Source: Branchiostoma belcheri
Lineage: Eukaryota; Chordata; Leptocardii; Amphioxiformes; Branchiostomatidae
Direction: 5' to 3'
NCBI RefSeq assembly: GCF_001625305.1
Contig: NW_017804498.1
Span: 361,466 to 425,465, forward strand
DNA length: 64,000 nucleotides
Position numbers and translations under genes: made by a program. A model generated the notes under the pieces. That model worked only from the letters and a program-made list of their open reading frames with translations, was not told where the DNA came from and made no database searches. Below are positions 50,519 through 60,604 of this stretch, one piece after another; positions within the stretch are counted from its first letter, which is position 1; the number at the start of each line of letters is the position of its first letter.

Positions 50519-53500
50519 AAGCACACATATACATACATACATACTGTACATACATACTATTAGTATTACTCACATTTATACAAACACATACAAAATGTGT
50601 ATTACACACTCACACATAGACATACATGTAACCACACACAAACACACATAAATACTTAATTGTTCAAATTCAAGGGATTATGAGAGGATAATGATATGGG
50701 CACCTTGGATCGAGGGATTCGAGGAAGCTAACTAAAATAAGGTATCCCAAACATTTAAAATTCAACCAGGCCTGTGATATAGTCCATTTAAACACAGCAC
50801 ATGATACTCCGTCAAGTCAGATGTATGAGGACAGAATAACAATGTTATGATGAAATTTTGATTGGTAATTATTTATTCTATATACACCTAAAATGACTGC
50901 ATTATGTATGCAACTGTCTGAAACATTTTCCAATGGGAAAAAATAGCGTTAACCTTGAAAACATGTTACATAAAGGTGCCTAGAGGTCAAGAGGTTCACG
51001 TGGTATGTCAGTCCTTGAGATGTTCTCAATATTGATGTGTTAAGTGGTACTTGTAGTTCTGCTATTAGGGTTGTCGCTAGTGCATTTTAGCATTACGGGC
51101 CATCATGCTATTATTTGCAACCACCACACTAAACCATTATGTGTATTTAGCTATAATATAGCCAGTGTAATGGTACTGTGCTTGTATTTACGTGAATATA
51201 TGTAAGTTATGATGTACAGTTCAAATGAGGACAATGTTGGTATGATGACCCTCCAAGCTGACCAAAAAAAAAAGTTTCTTTTCAAATAAATGAACAAAAA
51301 GCATGGCAAATTTATAACGGATACATTCTGATTACATATTAGAAAATGAATAATGTCCCCTCTTGTCCCTTCCATAATTATTCGAAAATAGAAATCTGGT
51401 CAAAACCCGGCCGGGCTATCAATTCAACAAGTGGTTGCAAAGAGGGTCAGTGATTATTCTGGGTGAATAAAAGTGGCCTTCTCTTCAACCTGTTGTATTT
51501 GTGATTGGATAATTTACAAAAAATATTCTAGATGTGACCAGAAATTTTTTCACTGGTGTAGCCCCCAACTTCATATGGATTTTTAGATTGTGTGGTGTGT
51601 TGTTGACTGAAAAATTTTCTGGAACGCACCATGTTTGTTTGTTTTTATTATGATCCCCATTAGTGCTTAAGCACTATTCTTCCTGGGGTCAACATAACGT
51701 AATAAAATGAAACATAGCAAAACTTATACAAATGATATATGGAGATTACAAAATAATAAGGTAAATTCAAAATTAATAGGAGAGGTCAGAGGTCAACAAA
51801 GAAAAACACAAAATAATTGAATTTTTATGTTTCCCTGACAGTTTCCTGGACAACATTGACCAGATCTCCACCGAGACGTACATCCCTTCTGTGCAAGACA
51901 TCCTGTATATCAGATTACCCACCACTGCTATTGAGGAGCATGAATTTTCTGTCAATGGACTAACATACAGGTTGGTATTATACTACTTAGTGTATACAGA
52001 ATATAGAGAGAGATTGTAATGTATAAGGTACATGTAAATAGTAGAGCTAGGACAAGAGAGTGGCTGAAACAGCAGTAGAAATGGAGTATGGATCGGAGAT
52101 GTCAGATTGGTCAAAGCAACTTCAATGAACTTACATGTATCATAGATATAACAATGATAAATACAATATTCTATAAACTGCATTATGAAATATACATTGA
52201 GCTATGTTGTAGTTTTGAGGCAGTGGAAGACATATTTACTTCTTCTGTGATATGTGGGTTCTTTGATTTTAATAGTAGAAGTGTTTTCTTTGACTTTATT
52301 GAGATTGCAAGAAGAAATGATATGGAATCTAAATTTATATTTCACTCATAACAGCTGGGGAAGGTGTTACATGGAAGAGACCATTTTGCGATTGGGTCAA
52401 ATTGGAAAAATTCTATTTTGGAGTGTGGTAATGTTGGGATAGTCCACAGTCCAGTTTTCGAGGGAGAGTGTGTGAAATATGCTGTATTTGTTCACAAATG
52501 TTGAATTCTATGGTCTCCCGGGCATTTTTAACAGCATCTTAAAACTTGTCTGCTAAGGGGGACCACTGCTTCGTGACAACCTTACTTTTCCAAACTTTGC
52601 CATACATGTATGTGCAAAGTTGCATGCATTATATATAAATATGAAGCAAATGGTAATATTGGCCAGACACCAAGTCTACGTCTGCAGACAAATTTAAGTG
52701 ATTCTCAGACAAAGTTGAGTAAGCACCTATAGCTACAGACGCGACGTTCTGTCACTATCAGTCACTCCTGTCATGTACATTAGTCCCTGGGGACACTTCC
52801 ATTGTGGAAGCCTTCGTTTCCACAACTGCTATTCTCCTACTAAATATCATGAAGATCCATCCACAGCTTCTTGAGTTAGAGATGAGATAAGTTTCACTTT
52901 GACTCGCCACATTAAGGGACATCATACAAGGGAACAGATGTGATTTAATTTATCTCCAGCAGTCTCTGGATGTTTTGGTTTCAAAGTAGCATCTGTTACA
53001 GAATTTCTTACAATGCTCTGAGTTTTAATGTATTAAAACAGACACCATGTCCCTCCCTTAGGTGACCCATTATGCAGAACTGTTATTTGCTACAGTAACC
53101 AGTGCTCTATTTGGTTCCAGGGTTAGGCAGCAGGGAGGAGGTTGATACTCCTGACATTGACACCTTATATAAGCTGGGGCTGCCAGCAAATTGAATTCCA
53201 GGATTTCATTTGAGTATGCTAAAGATAGCTTTCAAGCCAAGTGCCACTAATTAGGTTGTGTAGAGGGTTCAAATTGAAGTGGGAGAGAATTGTGGGACAC
53301 TACCCTTTAGGGTGTTGTGTTTTTTGACCTCTGACTAATTACTTCCTGGTAGAGAAGTGATGTGGCTGAGCTGTGGATTTGTGTGCCAGTTTGTCCGACA
53401 GAGTAGGTTGACAGCACGTGGGTGGGGGAGATTTACACGCAGAATAAAGGTCTCTGCAATTGGCCAGGAGCCAGGAATTGGAAGCTGACACAGGGAAATT

Positions 53501-54999
53501 CAGGAAGCGGAGGGTTGTGTACTTCTCGGATGTCTGAAATTTATAATTTCTTGTGGTAAAAGGTGATATTGTTTCCACGTAGGTTATCAAATTTCTGAAG
53601 TAATACTTTTATTATCAAGTTTAAGTGGACTGTCTCCCCTATTTCACAGAGTGATTGATGTAGCAGGCCAGAAGAGTCAACGGAAGAAGTGGATCCATTT
53701 CTTTGAGGGAGTGACAGCTGTTCTGTTCTTCACTGCCCTGAGTGGTTTCAATGAGCTCATGGACGATGATGACAAAGTGGTAAGACTGGAACTGAAAGCG
53801 TCTTACGTAAATGCACATAGACAAGCGGTTAGTGACCCTGTCTCTGGAATTAGAGGCCGTGAGTTACAAATTACAATGTATAGTCACTGTGTCACTCACC
53901 TGACATGCATTTTACTGGAAACAGCTATCACATGTGAGTCACTCTCATTTAGAACATTTCATTCACGCTCATCCATAGATTGCATGGCTGAAATTGGGGG
54001 TATTCTTTACATAGTCGTGCATGTGTCCTGCAAAATTACGGTAGCACAGAAAAGGCTTTTCTTATGCCCTTGTCCGTGGTTGATTGTGTCCCAGTCTGCT
54101 TGAAAATTCTAGGCCATCATCATTGGAAGAATGTGACCACACCGTTAATTCGGAGCCTCCTCTCTTTGCAGAACTGTTTGCACGACAGCCTGGACCTGTT
54201 CCGTGACCTGGCCTACAACAAGTGGCTGGAGCAGACAGACTTCATCCTGTTCCTGAACAAGCATGACCTTTTCGTGGAGAAACTCAAGACAACCAGTATC
54301 AAAAGCTGCTTCCCACACTATGATGGTACTGCACAATCATACATGTATCACAGTAAACACTAGGGGTCGTGGGTGGGGTTTTGTGTGTGAAAATTAGCAA
54401 GAAAATTGTAACTCCTTAGATGGCTAACAAAAGTTGCTGACACTGCAGTTGGCAAGGAAATGTTTTTTTTTTTACAAAATTTTACAAAGCCATTACACTG
54501 TTGCATGGCTCAAATTTCATTTTTTTGGAATAGATGCAATGGTGGACCTAACCAAAAGGTGCACATGTGTTGTATTAGCTCAGCAGATGAGCTCGCTCAG
54601 AGGTGACAGTAGAATAGACCAATCCTAAATGTCAATCACAGTTACCAATTCAACCAATGATAGCCAGGCAATCAGAGGTTCCACCAATGAGAAGATGGGT
54701 GCATGTCTGTCAAATATTTGCATTTCTATTTAGACTTAGATGGGAATTGCTATAGAATTGGCCGATTACTGCCTACTTTGCATATTATAAACCTCCGTTC
54801 TTTTTCTCCGGAAGGTCCCAACACGCCGGAAGACTGTACGGACTTCATCCAAGGGGAATTCCTGAAGAGAAAACCTGTGAAGAAGACCGTCTATCCTCAC
54901 ATAACCTGTGCCACGGACACCAACCTCATGAAGACCATCATCAGTGATGTGCACAACATTATCGTAGATATCAACCTGCGCAGGGTTGCCCTGCTGTGA
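25062..54999 (+). CDS. Divergent heterotrimeric G-protein alpha subunit
   Basis: Seven exons: 25062-25178, 43952-44136, 50132-50307, 51842-51970, 53650-53779, 54172-54325 and 54815-54999. They total 1076 nt, one base short of 359 codons including the stop (see exon 1). Numbering assumes a 358-residue product. Motifs in order are the alpha-N helix (1-35), P-loop GSAGSGKST (40-48), helical domain, switch I ILYIRLPTT (Arg184, Thr187), switch II DVAGQ (206-210), NKHD (275-278) and TCATDT (328-333), then a 26-residue C-terminal helix ending NLRRVALL. Lengths of 185, 129, 130 and 154 nt equal those of GNAQ-type genes. It should bind guanine nucleotide and couple a receptor to effectors at the plasma membrane. 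Divergent features: P-loop Gly42 to Ala and Glu43 to Gly, the first Gly of DVGGQ to Ala, no Gly2 and no N-terminal Cys, and no pertussis-toxin Cys at -4. Class is unresolved: Gq-like structure, possibly Gv or lineage-specific. Confidence 0.9.
26605..26850 (+). repeat. Interspersed repeat family R3
   Basis: GTTACCTCCGGATACTGAGG, GTGTGTTTGCTTGTGTTCAT, TTTAAATGCAGTGGAGTGTC, TTACCACAGATTGACC. Similar blocks recur at 22020-22210, 31685-31795 and 16570-16680. Confidence 0.45.
27700..27785. repeat. GGTGCACC-type repeat fragment
   Basis: TGTGCACCCAATATTTTTCC and TGTGCACCTAAATTTTCCC, then TTTTGAGCCCCG. Confidence 0.45.
27912..27943. repeat. (ATG)n(AT)n microsatellite
   Basis: Six GAT/ATG units run into five AT units. 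Confidence 0.9.
30285..30354. repeat. (TC)n(TG)n microsatellite
   Basis: A run of TC of about 18 bp is followed by about 50 bp of TG. Confidence 0.97.
31140..31240. repeat. GGTGCACC-type repeat fragment
   Basis: GGGTGCGCAAAAGTGCACAA, TTTTGCACCCAATAGTTTGA, then GCCC. A matching fragment is at 35915-35975 (CTGGGTGCATATATGCATTT). Confidence 0.45.
31855..32130. repeat. GC-rich hairpin repeat, copy 3 (truncated)
   Basis: It lacks the first hairpin and the terminal arm. It keeps the TTGGAATTGACG, GGGTGGGTATGACATAAACA and CCAGCCCTCCCACGGATCGG blocks. It ends abruptly after GGCTGGTACC. Confidence 0.75.
32590..32760 (+). repeat. Interspersed repeat family R1
   Basis: GTGTTTGTTTATCCAGACAG, AGTAGGTTGACAGCACATGG, AAGATTGACAAGCAGAATGG. 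Confidence 0.5.
34284..34326. repeat. (AC)n(AT)n microsatellite
   Basis: Eight AC units are followed by about fourteen AT units. Confidence 0.95.
34575..34830 (+). repeat. Interspersed repeat family R2
   Basis: CTCGCTGAATCTATCGCTGA, CATGTCAGGAAACTGAACTT, AACCTTTTCTGGTACCTTTG, AACAAGCAAACACACAAACA. Relatives at 6755-6955, 7858-8120 and 9930-10160 keep the order. An AT microsatellite interrupts this copy. Confidence 0.5.
34749..34787. repeat. (TA)n microsatellite
   Basis: Nearly pure TA, with a small AATTA interruption near its end. Confidence 0.93.
36408..36848. mobile_element. PIF/Harbinger-like MITE, second subfamily
   Basis: Ends GGCCACACCGACTTAATTTT and reverse-complement-like AGGTGGTGTGGCC, each with a GGATGACATCC block. 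Flanked by TAA (36405-36407 and 36849-36851). 441 bp, in G-alpha intron 1. Confidence 0.8.
37740..38100 (+). repeat. Interspersed repeat family R1, long copy
   Basis: Blocks in order: GGGTGGGTTTGTGGGTTTGC, AGTAAGTGGGCAGTACATGG, CCCAGAGGTCTGTGAACTTG, CCCAAAATACTTTTGGGAAG, ATCTGATTTCTTATTCTG. Relatives: 6930-7160, 8500-8660, 29035-29260 (inverted), 32590-32760, 49880-50050 and 53345-53540. Class not recognised. Confidence 0.6.
39138..39398. repeat. GGTGCACC-type repeat, compact copy
   Basis: GGGCTCAAAATACTGGGTAC at the left, GAATTTCGAGTCC at the right. Four GTGCACC blocks lie between them. Confidence 0.6.
41691..41790. repeat. (CTGTAT)n plus GC-rich tail
   Basis: Four CTGTAT units, then AGCCGGTATAACCGCCTTTC and a GC-rich stretch ending near GGCTATATTA. 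It looks like the edge of an interspersed element. Confidence 0.6.
42741..42860 (+). repeat. CCAAT-rich repeat module, copy a
   Basis: It carries TTAGCAGTTCAACCAATCAT, GCATGGCAATTGGTGGTTTG, CCAATGAAAGAGTGG and CTGTCAAGTATTTG. Copies b-d lie in the same gene. It is near the 3' end of G-alpha intron 1. Confidence 0.7.
42970..43090 (+). repeat. CCAAT-rich repeat module, copy b
   Basis: CACAATTAGCGGTTTGACCA, ATGATAGCATGGCAATTAGC, CCAATGAGAGAGTAGATGCA and CTGTCAGATATTC follow the same order as copy a, 230 bp upstream. Confidence 0.7.
43952..44136 (+). CDS. G-alpha exon 2 (P-loop)
   Basis: The acceptor CTCCTGCTAG follows a pyrimidine tract. The exon is 185 nt, the standard exon 2 of Gq-type genes. 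It encodes GSAGSGKSTFSKQLRVLYGD and ends RAMEKLGIQFEKEESK, with the family blocks VYSN and RAM in between. The donor AAG|GTTTGC is weak, but its phase 0 fits exon 3. Confidence 0.92.
44290..44652. mobile_element. hAT-like MITE with perfect 8-bp target duplication
   Basis: Terminal inverted repeats TAGAGCTGTGTACC and GGTACACAGCTCTA enclose 363 bp. Direct copies of CCCTATAC (44282-44289 and 44653-44660) flank them. An 8-bp duplication and a TAGAG end are typical of hAT elements. Both ends are rich in GGTACC/GTACCTG units. It lies in G-alpha intron 2. Confidence 0.88.
44718..44812 (-). repeat. CCAAT-rich repeat module, copy c (inverted)
   Basis: Read on the minus strand it has the same ACCAATGA / GGCATGACAATTAGCAGTT order. 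It lies in G-alpha intron 2, just after the hAT-like MITE. Confidence 0.65.
45422..45794. mobile_element. PIF/Harbinger-like MITE
   Basis: Long inverted ends (GGCCACACCAATTTAATTTG and reverse complement), then CTCGGATTCGCC type sequence. Flanked by CTA on both sides (45419-45421 and 45795-45797). No ORF of note. Same family as 7524-7814. Confidence 0.8.
48613..48648. repeat. (TC)n microsatellite
   Basis: TC repeats with one TTTC interruption. Confidence 0.95.
49880..50050 (+). repeat. Interspersed repeat family R1
   Basis: GTTTGTCCAGACAGAGCAGG, TTGACTGCAAATTGGGTGGG, GAAGATTGACGGGCAAAATG, AGGAGGTCAAAGATCTC. It lies directly upstream of G-alpha exon 3. Confidence 0.55.
50132..50307 (+). CDS. 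G-alpha exon 3 (helical domain)
   Basis: It encodes DLSENLVSVENGQHCYELCA to LYHLAESAKY, with RALWQDKGVQ matching the conserved LWxDxGVQ block. At 176 nt it is about seven codons longer than the usual Gq exon. The extra residues sit in the alpha-B/alpha-C region. The Tyr of SAKYFLD is split across the intron. Confidence 0.92.
50450..50660. repeat. CA-rich microsatellite
   Basis: A pure CA run of about 40 bp (50472-50512) sits in 200 bp of interrupted CA/ACAT repeats, in G-alpha intron 3 just after exon 3. Confidence 0.95.
51842..51970 (+). CDS. G-alpha exon 4 (switch I)
   Basis: 129 nt, the canonical length. It encodes FLDNIDQISTETYIPSVQDI, then LYIRLPTTAIEEHEFSVNGL. The catalytic Arg184 and the Mg-binding Thr187 are present. 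The usual VKTTG becomes LPTTA. Confidence 0.94.
53345..53540 (+). repeat. Interspersed repeat family R1
   Basis: TGCCAGTTTGTCCGACAGAG, TAGGTTGACAGCACGTGGGT and GATTTACACGCAGAAT follow the pattern at 49880. It lies just upstream of G-alpha exon 5. Confidence 0.55.
53650..53779 (+). CDS. G-alpha exon 5 (switch II)
   Basis: 130 nt, the canonical length. It encodes VIDVAGQKSQRKKWIHFFEG, then VTAVLFFTALSGFNE. The catalytic Gln210 is kept, but the first glycine of DVGGQ is alanine (Ala208). The RKKWIHFFE and ALSGF blocks are typical. Confidence 0.95.
54172..54325 (+). CDS. G-alpha exon 6 (NKxD)
   Basis: 154 nt, the canonical length. It encodes NCLHDSLDLFRDLAYNKWLE, then QTDFILFLNKHDLFVEKLKT. NKHD is the guanine-specificity motif. 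The acceptor is TTTGCAG and the donor GATG|GTACTG, phase 1. Confidence 0.95.
54613..54730 (+). repeat. CCAAT-rich repeat module, copy d
   Basis: CAATCACAGTTACCAATTCA, CCAATGATAGCCAGGCAATC, CCAATGAGAAGATGGGTGCA and CTGTCAAATATTTG. It ends less than 90 bp before the last coding exon of G-alpha. Confidence 0.65.
54815..54999 (+). CDS. G-alpha exon 7 (TCAT motif and C-terminal helix)
   Basis: It encodes PNTPEDCTDFIQGEFLKRKP, then VYPHITCATDTNLMKTIISD, and ends INLRRVALL-TGA. The C-terminal helix has the standard length. Its last four residues are VALL: no Cys at -4 and Ala for the usual Gly at -3. The hydrophobic last two residues resemble Gq-class tails. Confidence 0.95.
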
Positions 55000-55600
55000 T
55001 TCCTGAGAACTCTGTGTATTGTTGCAACTGTGTTGGGGATGGGGCTTGTAGGGAAGGGGTTGTACTTCCGCTTGTCCAGAGTTTTGTATGTGTAGGTAGT
55101 CTTTCTTCTCGAAATGGGACAATGGATTGGGTGCAAAATGATGACAAGGGCAATGTTTGTAACCTTGAACCTTGCTGTGCATATTGTGCAGTTTTGACAC
55201 TGGAGTCGTCTGTTTGAATGTATCTGACTTTGGGGAATTTTCACTTCAATTTGTAATAAGTTACTACGCCACCCGGCAGCCTTGACAAGTACTGCAGCAG
55301 CTGACATAATTGCCATGTAAACTCACTTTGTTTTTTGTTGTTTTTTTACTCCTTTGAAAGATTTAATAGGTCAAAGAGGATGACGTGTGAAAGCCAAAAC
55401 TGAGGGGGGTCAGAACCAAATGCTTTTCTGAGCTTTGAGACTGAAGATGCCAAAATGAGTGATGAATCAGATGCTTGTTTTTTTTTTTTAAATAACAACC
55501 TGCATCCATACATACACACACTGGCACACATAAAGATGCATGCATACATATACATCACACACACACACACACTATTTTGAATAAACAATTGTTTATACTG
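55000..55600 (+). other. Likely G-alpha 3' UTR with polyadenylation signal
   Basis: Noncoding sequence follows the TGA at 54997-54999. The first good AATAAA is at 55580-55585, after a short CA repeat. Another candidate AATAAA lies far downstream at 59693-59698. The true 3' end cannot be decided without transcript data. Confidence 0.5.
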
Positions 55601-56688
55601 ATTGGAAAATTAAAATTGCAGAGATGAAGTTAACATTGAATTTCTATTTATTATGTATAAGAATAAAAAAGGAAAATAATAATGGAAAGGTACAAAGACT
55701 GGACAAATGTTAAATTACCAGTAATAATGATAAGAATGTTTTGAGTGGGGGCCCCCCATTGCCACCGCCGTAACTTAACGAGCATAATAAGTAAGTTATT
55801 CGACGTATGTTCCAGTAAAATTGCCCTGTTGTGCATCACAAAACCAGCCCTATACATGTATATCAGTTAGATTAGATCCAGACAAACTCCACTACATGCA
55901 CTGTTACTGAAATTCTTTTCCTCATTGTCACAGATAGTCTTTGAAACCTAAATCAATATCAGGCAAGAAGATTTTGAGAGCATTTTCCCTAGTAAAGTAA
56001 ACAAAATCTTGAACTCACATTTTAGCAGTTAAGGTTATAACCTATTTTCAACAAAATGGTAACATCCTGACTGGGTCAAAAATAAATACACAGCTCTAGA
56101 CCCAGTATGCTTTAATCATTCCAAATTATATGTATATACAGAGAAAATTATAAAGTGCTTATGTACCTAGTATATGCTATGTAAGCCAAAGTGTCCACCT
56201 CTGAAAAGAATACAACAAATTGTTTCATTTCCAAGAACTCGGACAAAAGAGTGTGGATAAGCCTTGTATTCCAGTCAAGCTAGAATGCAGATGTGATTGT
56301 GTTCAATGTGTCTGATAGAATTAAAATCCTAATTCCTAATGAGGCAGTGACTGTGTCAATGTTGATGCTTGAGGAACTTGTATTCTATTCACATTCTATA
56401 AGACATTGTAGTTGTCTTTATAATATGGCAGGTCCTTTGTGCTCATATTTCAAAGGTGGTGAATGATTGCATGAACAGTTGGCTTGTGCCATTTCACAAG
56501 GAAGAATGAACATTAGAGATACTTCTCAAATTCAGATGCTGTAACTTGATAGTACCAATCAGAAGCTGTGTTCAGCCTGTCTCTTGTCCATGTCATGTTG
56601 CAGTAGTGCCACCTAGTGAAAGCTTTTGGTACTGCACCAATGAGCTCTGAACGAAGATTTTGCAGTAAGTAGTGATGGGATGGGTATA

Positions 56689-57651
56689 GGGCTTATTCAC
56701 CACAGATGGTCACGTGACTCTTCCCCCCGGCAGCGAGCATTGTCCGCCATTAGGGGGTGCAGCATGGTGCCTATGGCTATGGTACGCTATGCAAACTCTT
56801 GGCGATAGTTGCGCATTTTGGGCCACAATCTACGTTTTGAACACTCTTCTTGTTAGTAACATTGTCCTTGGGGTTGTTCTGGCTCCGTGTCCACGTCTCA
56901 TGTTCTCAAGATCGGCTTTTATCTTTTTTTGCTGATCAGAAAATCGGTGTGTTTTACCCTGGCGTAGGGGCCTGTAGATCGCCCCCTGTAGATGTCAAGG
57001 TGGATAGCCATGGACACGTTAAATCTGTTGAAGCTACCTGTCCCTTTACTCTGTGGTAAATGTCCATGTAGAACAGGGCACTGGCAACTTGTAACACTCA
57101 CCTTGTCCAGCCACAGTCGCGGCAGTGCGGACTGAGGATGGCGGCCGGCGGCCGATGGCCCCGCATTTGTTTGTTATTATCCAGACACAGTCCGGGGCTG
57201 TTCCAAAATAGCGACCTTTTGCGTATCCCGACTACAACGTACTTGTCACCACGCAACTGCATGTCCCACAACACTCTCTACACATCCTGATACAACGCTT
57301 CCAGACTCTTAGAGGGTTTGAACCGATGTTGTGTGTAAAAACTTCGGCCCAGTACCAAATACGAAGCTAAGTCGCGTCAAATTTATGGACTCCGCTGGCG
57401 GTAGGCGGTCTCGATCAGACTGATCAAAACTCAACAAAAACGGGTCAATCCCAACAGATTTTATTTTGTTCCAGTAACGAGAGGTATGAGTGGTGGTAAA
57501 CTCTTCGTGTAATAGGACAAAGGACAGTGTACCTAACGTTTGTCGGCCATTTCAATGCTTGGAAACTCGCTGTAGGCGCTGTAGCCCCAAAATGGCGTCG
57601 CACGGGACATGAGGGGTCGTGACGTCATGATGACGTGTGGTGAATAAGCTC
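56689..57651. mobile_element. 963-bp TIR transposon, complete non-autonomous copy
   Basis: The ends are inverted repeats: GGGCTTATTCACCACA on the left, TGTGGTGAATAAGCTC on the right. They are flanked by TATA on both sides (56685-56688 and 57652-57655), a target-site duplication of TATA or TA. The interior is GC-richer than its surroundings, and no transposase is recognisable. The partial copy at 12707 is in reverse orientation. Confidence 0.85.
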
Positions 57652-59103
57652 TATACTTTCTGTATAAACCTTTCTCTGTAAAATGTCTATTGGTAGGAAA
57701 CTCTTAGTGAAAGTATTTCTTGGGGTGGATGACAATCTTTGATATAATAATGCCACCTACTTGTAAGTTTGTTTCAGCTGTAATGCTAGATGGAGGTGAT
57801 ATGTACAATGTATGTGCCATTGGAAAATACCAATACCTCATTATCTCCTTTGTCCTCTTAAAGACTTCCCCATGCAATGTTTGGCTTCAGAATGACTCTC
57901 CAGCAATGACCCGATAGATGCAGAATTCTCCAAGACCTACATGTACCTTACAGTGTAGAACAGTGCTCTCATAATGATTAGCTCTAATATGGCAGACAGT
58001 CATACCTAAGCTTTAAGTATTGTGAAGTGGTATGTTTAGCTTATTGTCAAGAAAAGTCTTATTTTATTCCTGTGTAGGTAAAGAATGGTACTGATCTGAA
58101 GTGTGGAAGTGCTTGAATGAGTATTACCTGGTAGAAGCATTTTGAGCTTGTGCTAGCAGAGTGGTCTCACACTTGAATCAGTCATGAAGAATCTCATGTA
58201 GTTTTAGCCTTATTTTGTCAAGGACTTGTCAGTTCATGTACCTGTAGTGATAGTTGTCTCTTCCTGACCAAAACCAGTTTGATTGCTTGGTTCCCGGATT
58301 TTTTTAAGGACAAAAACTATGTGGGCAAGAAAAGCCAAGGTTAGACTAGGTACCCATATTGGGGCAAATCCTTGTCGCATACCTAGTAAATGTACCTGTG
58401 TTATTTCGAAATTCCTGATTAACATAAGGTCTATTGACTCAATTACAGCAAACATGTAGCATACGCTATCAAGATCAAAAGTTGTTGATGTTTCTGATTG
58501 GCACCTAATCTGCATTGAAACATTGAAAACTGCATTGACTATCGTTTTATCTTCACATGAAGCTTTTGACAGAGAAACTGGAGTCCGAGAACCAATCTAT
58601 GACGTTGGTGTGATGTTAAAATATTGTTTTCTGCTGATGTTTATTTTTAGATATTTTATTCTGTGATACAAAGTGTGATTCATGATGAAGCAGTGGTATA
58701 ATATGATGAGTACAGCATGTTGTTCCCCCATGGCCTAATGTAATATTGTACTTGTACATTATGTTATTATATCAGTACTGTGTTGCATTTGTGTCTGATT
58801 AGTTAGTGGTTGTTGTTGTTGCATAATTCTTAGAAATTATAGTCATAGATCGTGACCATTTGTTGGTTTATCAGAAGTTAATCGAACTAAATTGGAAGGT
58901 CTCGAATGGAAGGAGTGTTAGCTAGTTCAGAGTTTTACTAGGCGTCTGTTTTGCATCTGTTTAAAGCCCTTTTAATAAGCAGTTAACAGCCTCATCACTT
59001 GTTGGTATAGTTGTCAACTTCAGCTGGGTCTACACCAGGTGCTATTACACTCTCATTTCTCATGAAAAATATTTTTGATTGAAACACGTCGACATACCAT
59101 CAG

Positions 59104-59150
59104 CAGCTCAGACCTTGAAATAGTTTTAACCTCAGCTCAGACCTTGAAAT
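59104..59150. repeat. Short direct duplication
   Basis: AGCTCAGACCTTGAAAT occurs twice, 29 bp apart, with TTTTAACCTC between them. A small tandem duplication in otherwise plain intergenic DNA. Confidence 0.7.
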
Positions 59151-60604
59151 GTTTCAACGAATAGATTTTAACTTGCTGGTACAGATATCATTTATTTACT
59201 ATGCAGGAATTCAAAACCTTGTTTTGTCATCCATGAGCTTGTCTGGTACTTCCTAGGTTTATGTACCCCACAAAACCTGTCTGCTATTCCTCCTTCCATG
59301 AAATGCTATCCCACGCCGCGTTGCATTGCCTAACTTCCAACATACCTCCAACGTCCTGAAAGTTTGTAAACAGACATTTTCAACTGTCTGAATGTTAGGA
59401 GTGAAATCCTGTAAGCTGGTTCACGGTTTGAACTGTGCATACACAAGGTCCAAGGTGATGTCCCCTAACTTGTAAACAGTTCTCGTCTAGACCATGCTTA
59501 ATGCACAGAAATGTTTTGTTCCTCAACTTTGACATGTTACCACAATATATGCATCACATTGCACATGCACTTTTAAGGCCATGAAGCAGCTTACTACACA
59601 TGTACCTGCATCTTTTCTGACCTGTCTGTCAGGCACTACACAACAAGCCATATATACTTATGTGGCTTTAAGTCATCATTGCACTGTAGCTAAATAAAGT
59701 CTTCATCATAAGTTAAAGTTTGTAAGAATGTCCATAACTTCCTTTCATGGTCTGCCTAGTCTGTTGTATCGGCCCTTGTCTGCCGTATCCATCCTCAGTC
59801 TTCAAACAATGAGCACACTGCAAATGACATGATCACAATTGACTACATTTTCATCACCATGTGAAGGGGAAAGATGAAGTCACAGTTGTTTTGATATGGC
59901 AAAATCTTGAGTCTTTTGAATGTCTTGGAAAGAATCAAAGGGTCCAAAATGTACTTTGTCCCAACTAAAAGAAATGTAAAATAAGACTATTAATCTTTAG
60001 AAGTGCTGTTTCATAACAGAATGAGTATACCATGAGTCCATGAAATAGTTTCATTTAATGTCCTTGTTCAGTTTTCTGCATCATTTGTTATTGGAAGGTG
60101 TACATGTACAGTGTATGACCCCAGATTTTTGGTCTTAAGATTCCATTTTATCACCCGGAATAATGAATGTGCATAGTTTCAGAATTCTTACTCCAGACAT
60201 ATTAGCATTCTTGTCAGATACAACTACTCCAATGACTCCAATAAGAAGATGCCTAATGCAGTATTTTGTCCGAGTAATACAATATATGAATTAAATATAA
60301 AGCCATCAGGAATCTAACTGTGTGTCTCTCAATGTTGATGTCTTTGCAATGCTGTGGGTCCACATGTATTACTAACTGTACACAGTAATAGCACAAGTGC
60401 ACAGACTGCCATGTTATGTAAATGTATAACAGGCCAAAGTATGAGTAAATGGAGACTTTGTACTGCTACAGGGGTTGTTGTACTGTCATTAGCAATGTCC
60501 TTGAAATTTCCAAGAGAAGTTACTGGTAGTGTTTGGTGCCAGTAATATTTAAATATTTTATTGAATGTAAACTTGTCAGCACCCTGTCATAAAGGGAGGG
60601 AACA

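Noticed and set aside
50401-50651. His/Thr-rich ORFs over the CA repeat
   Set aside because: These are translations of a microsatellite.
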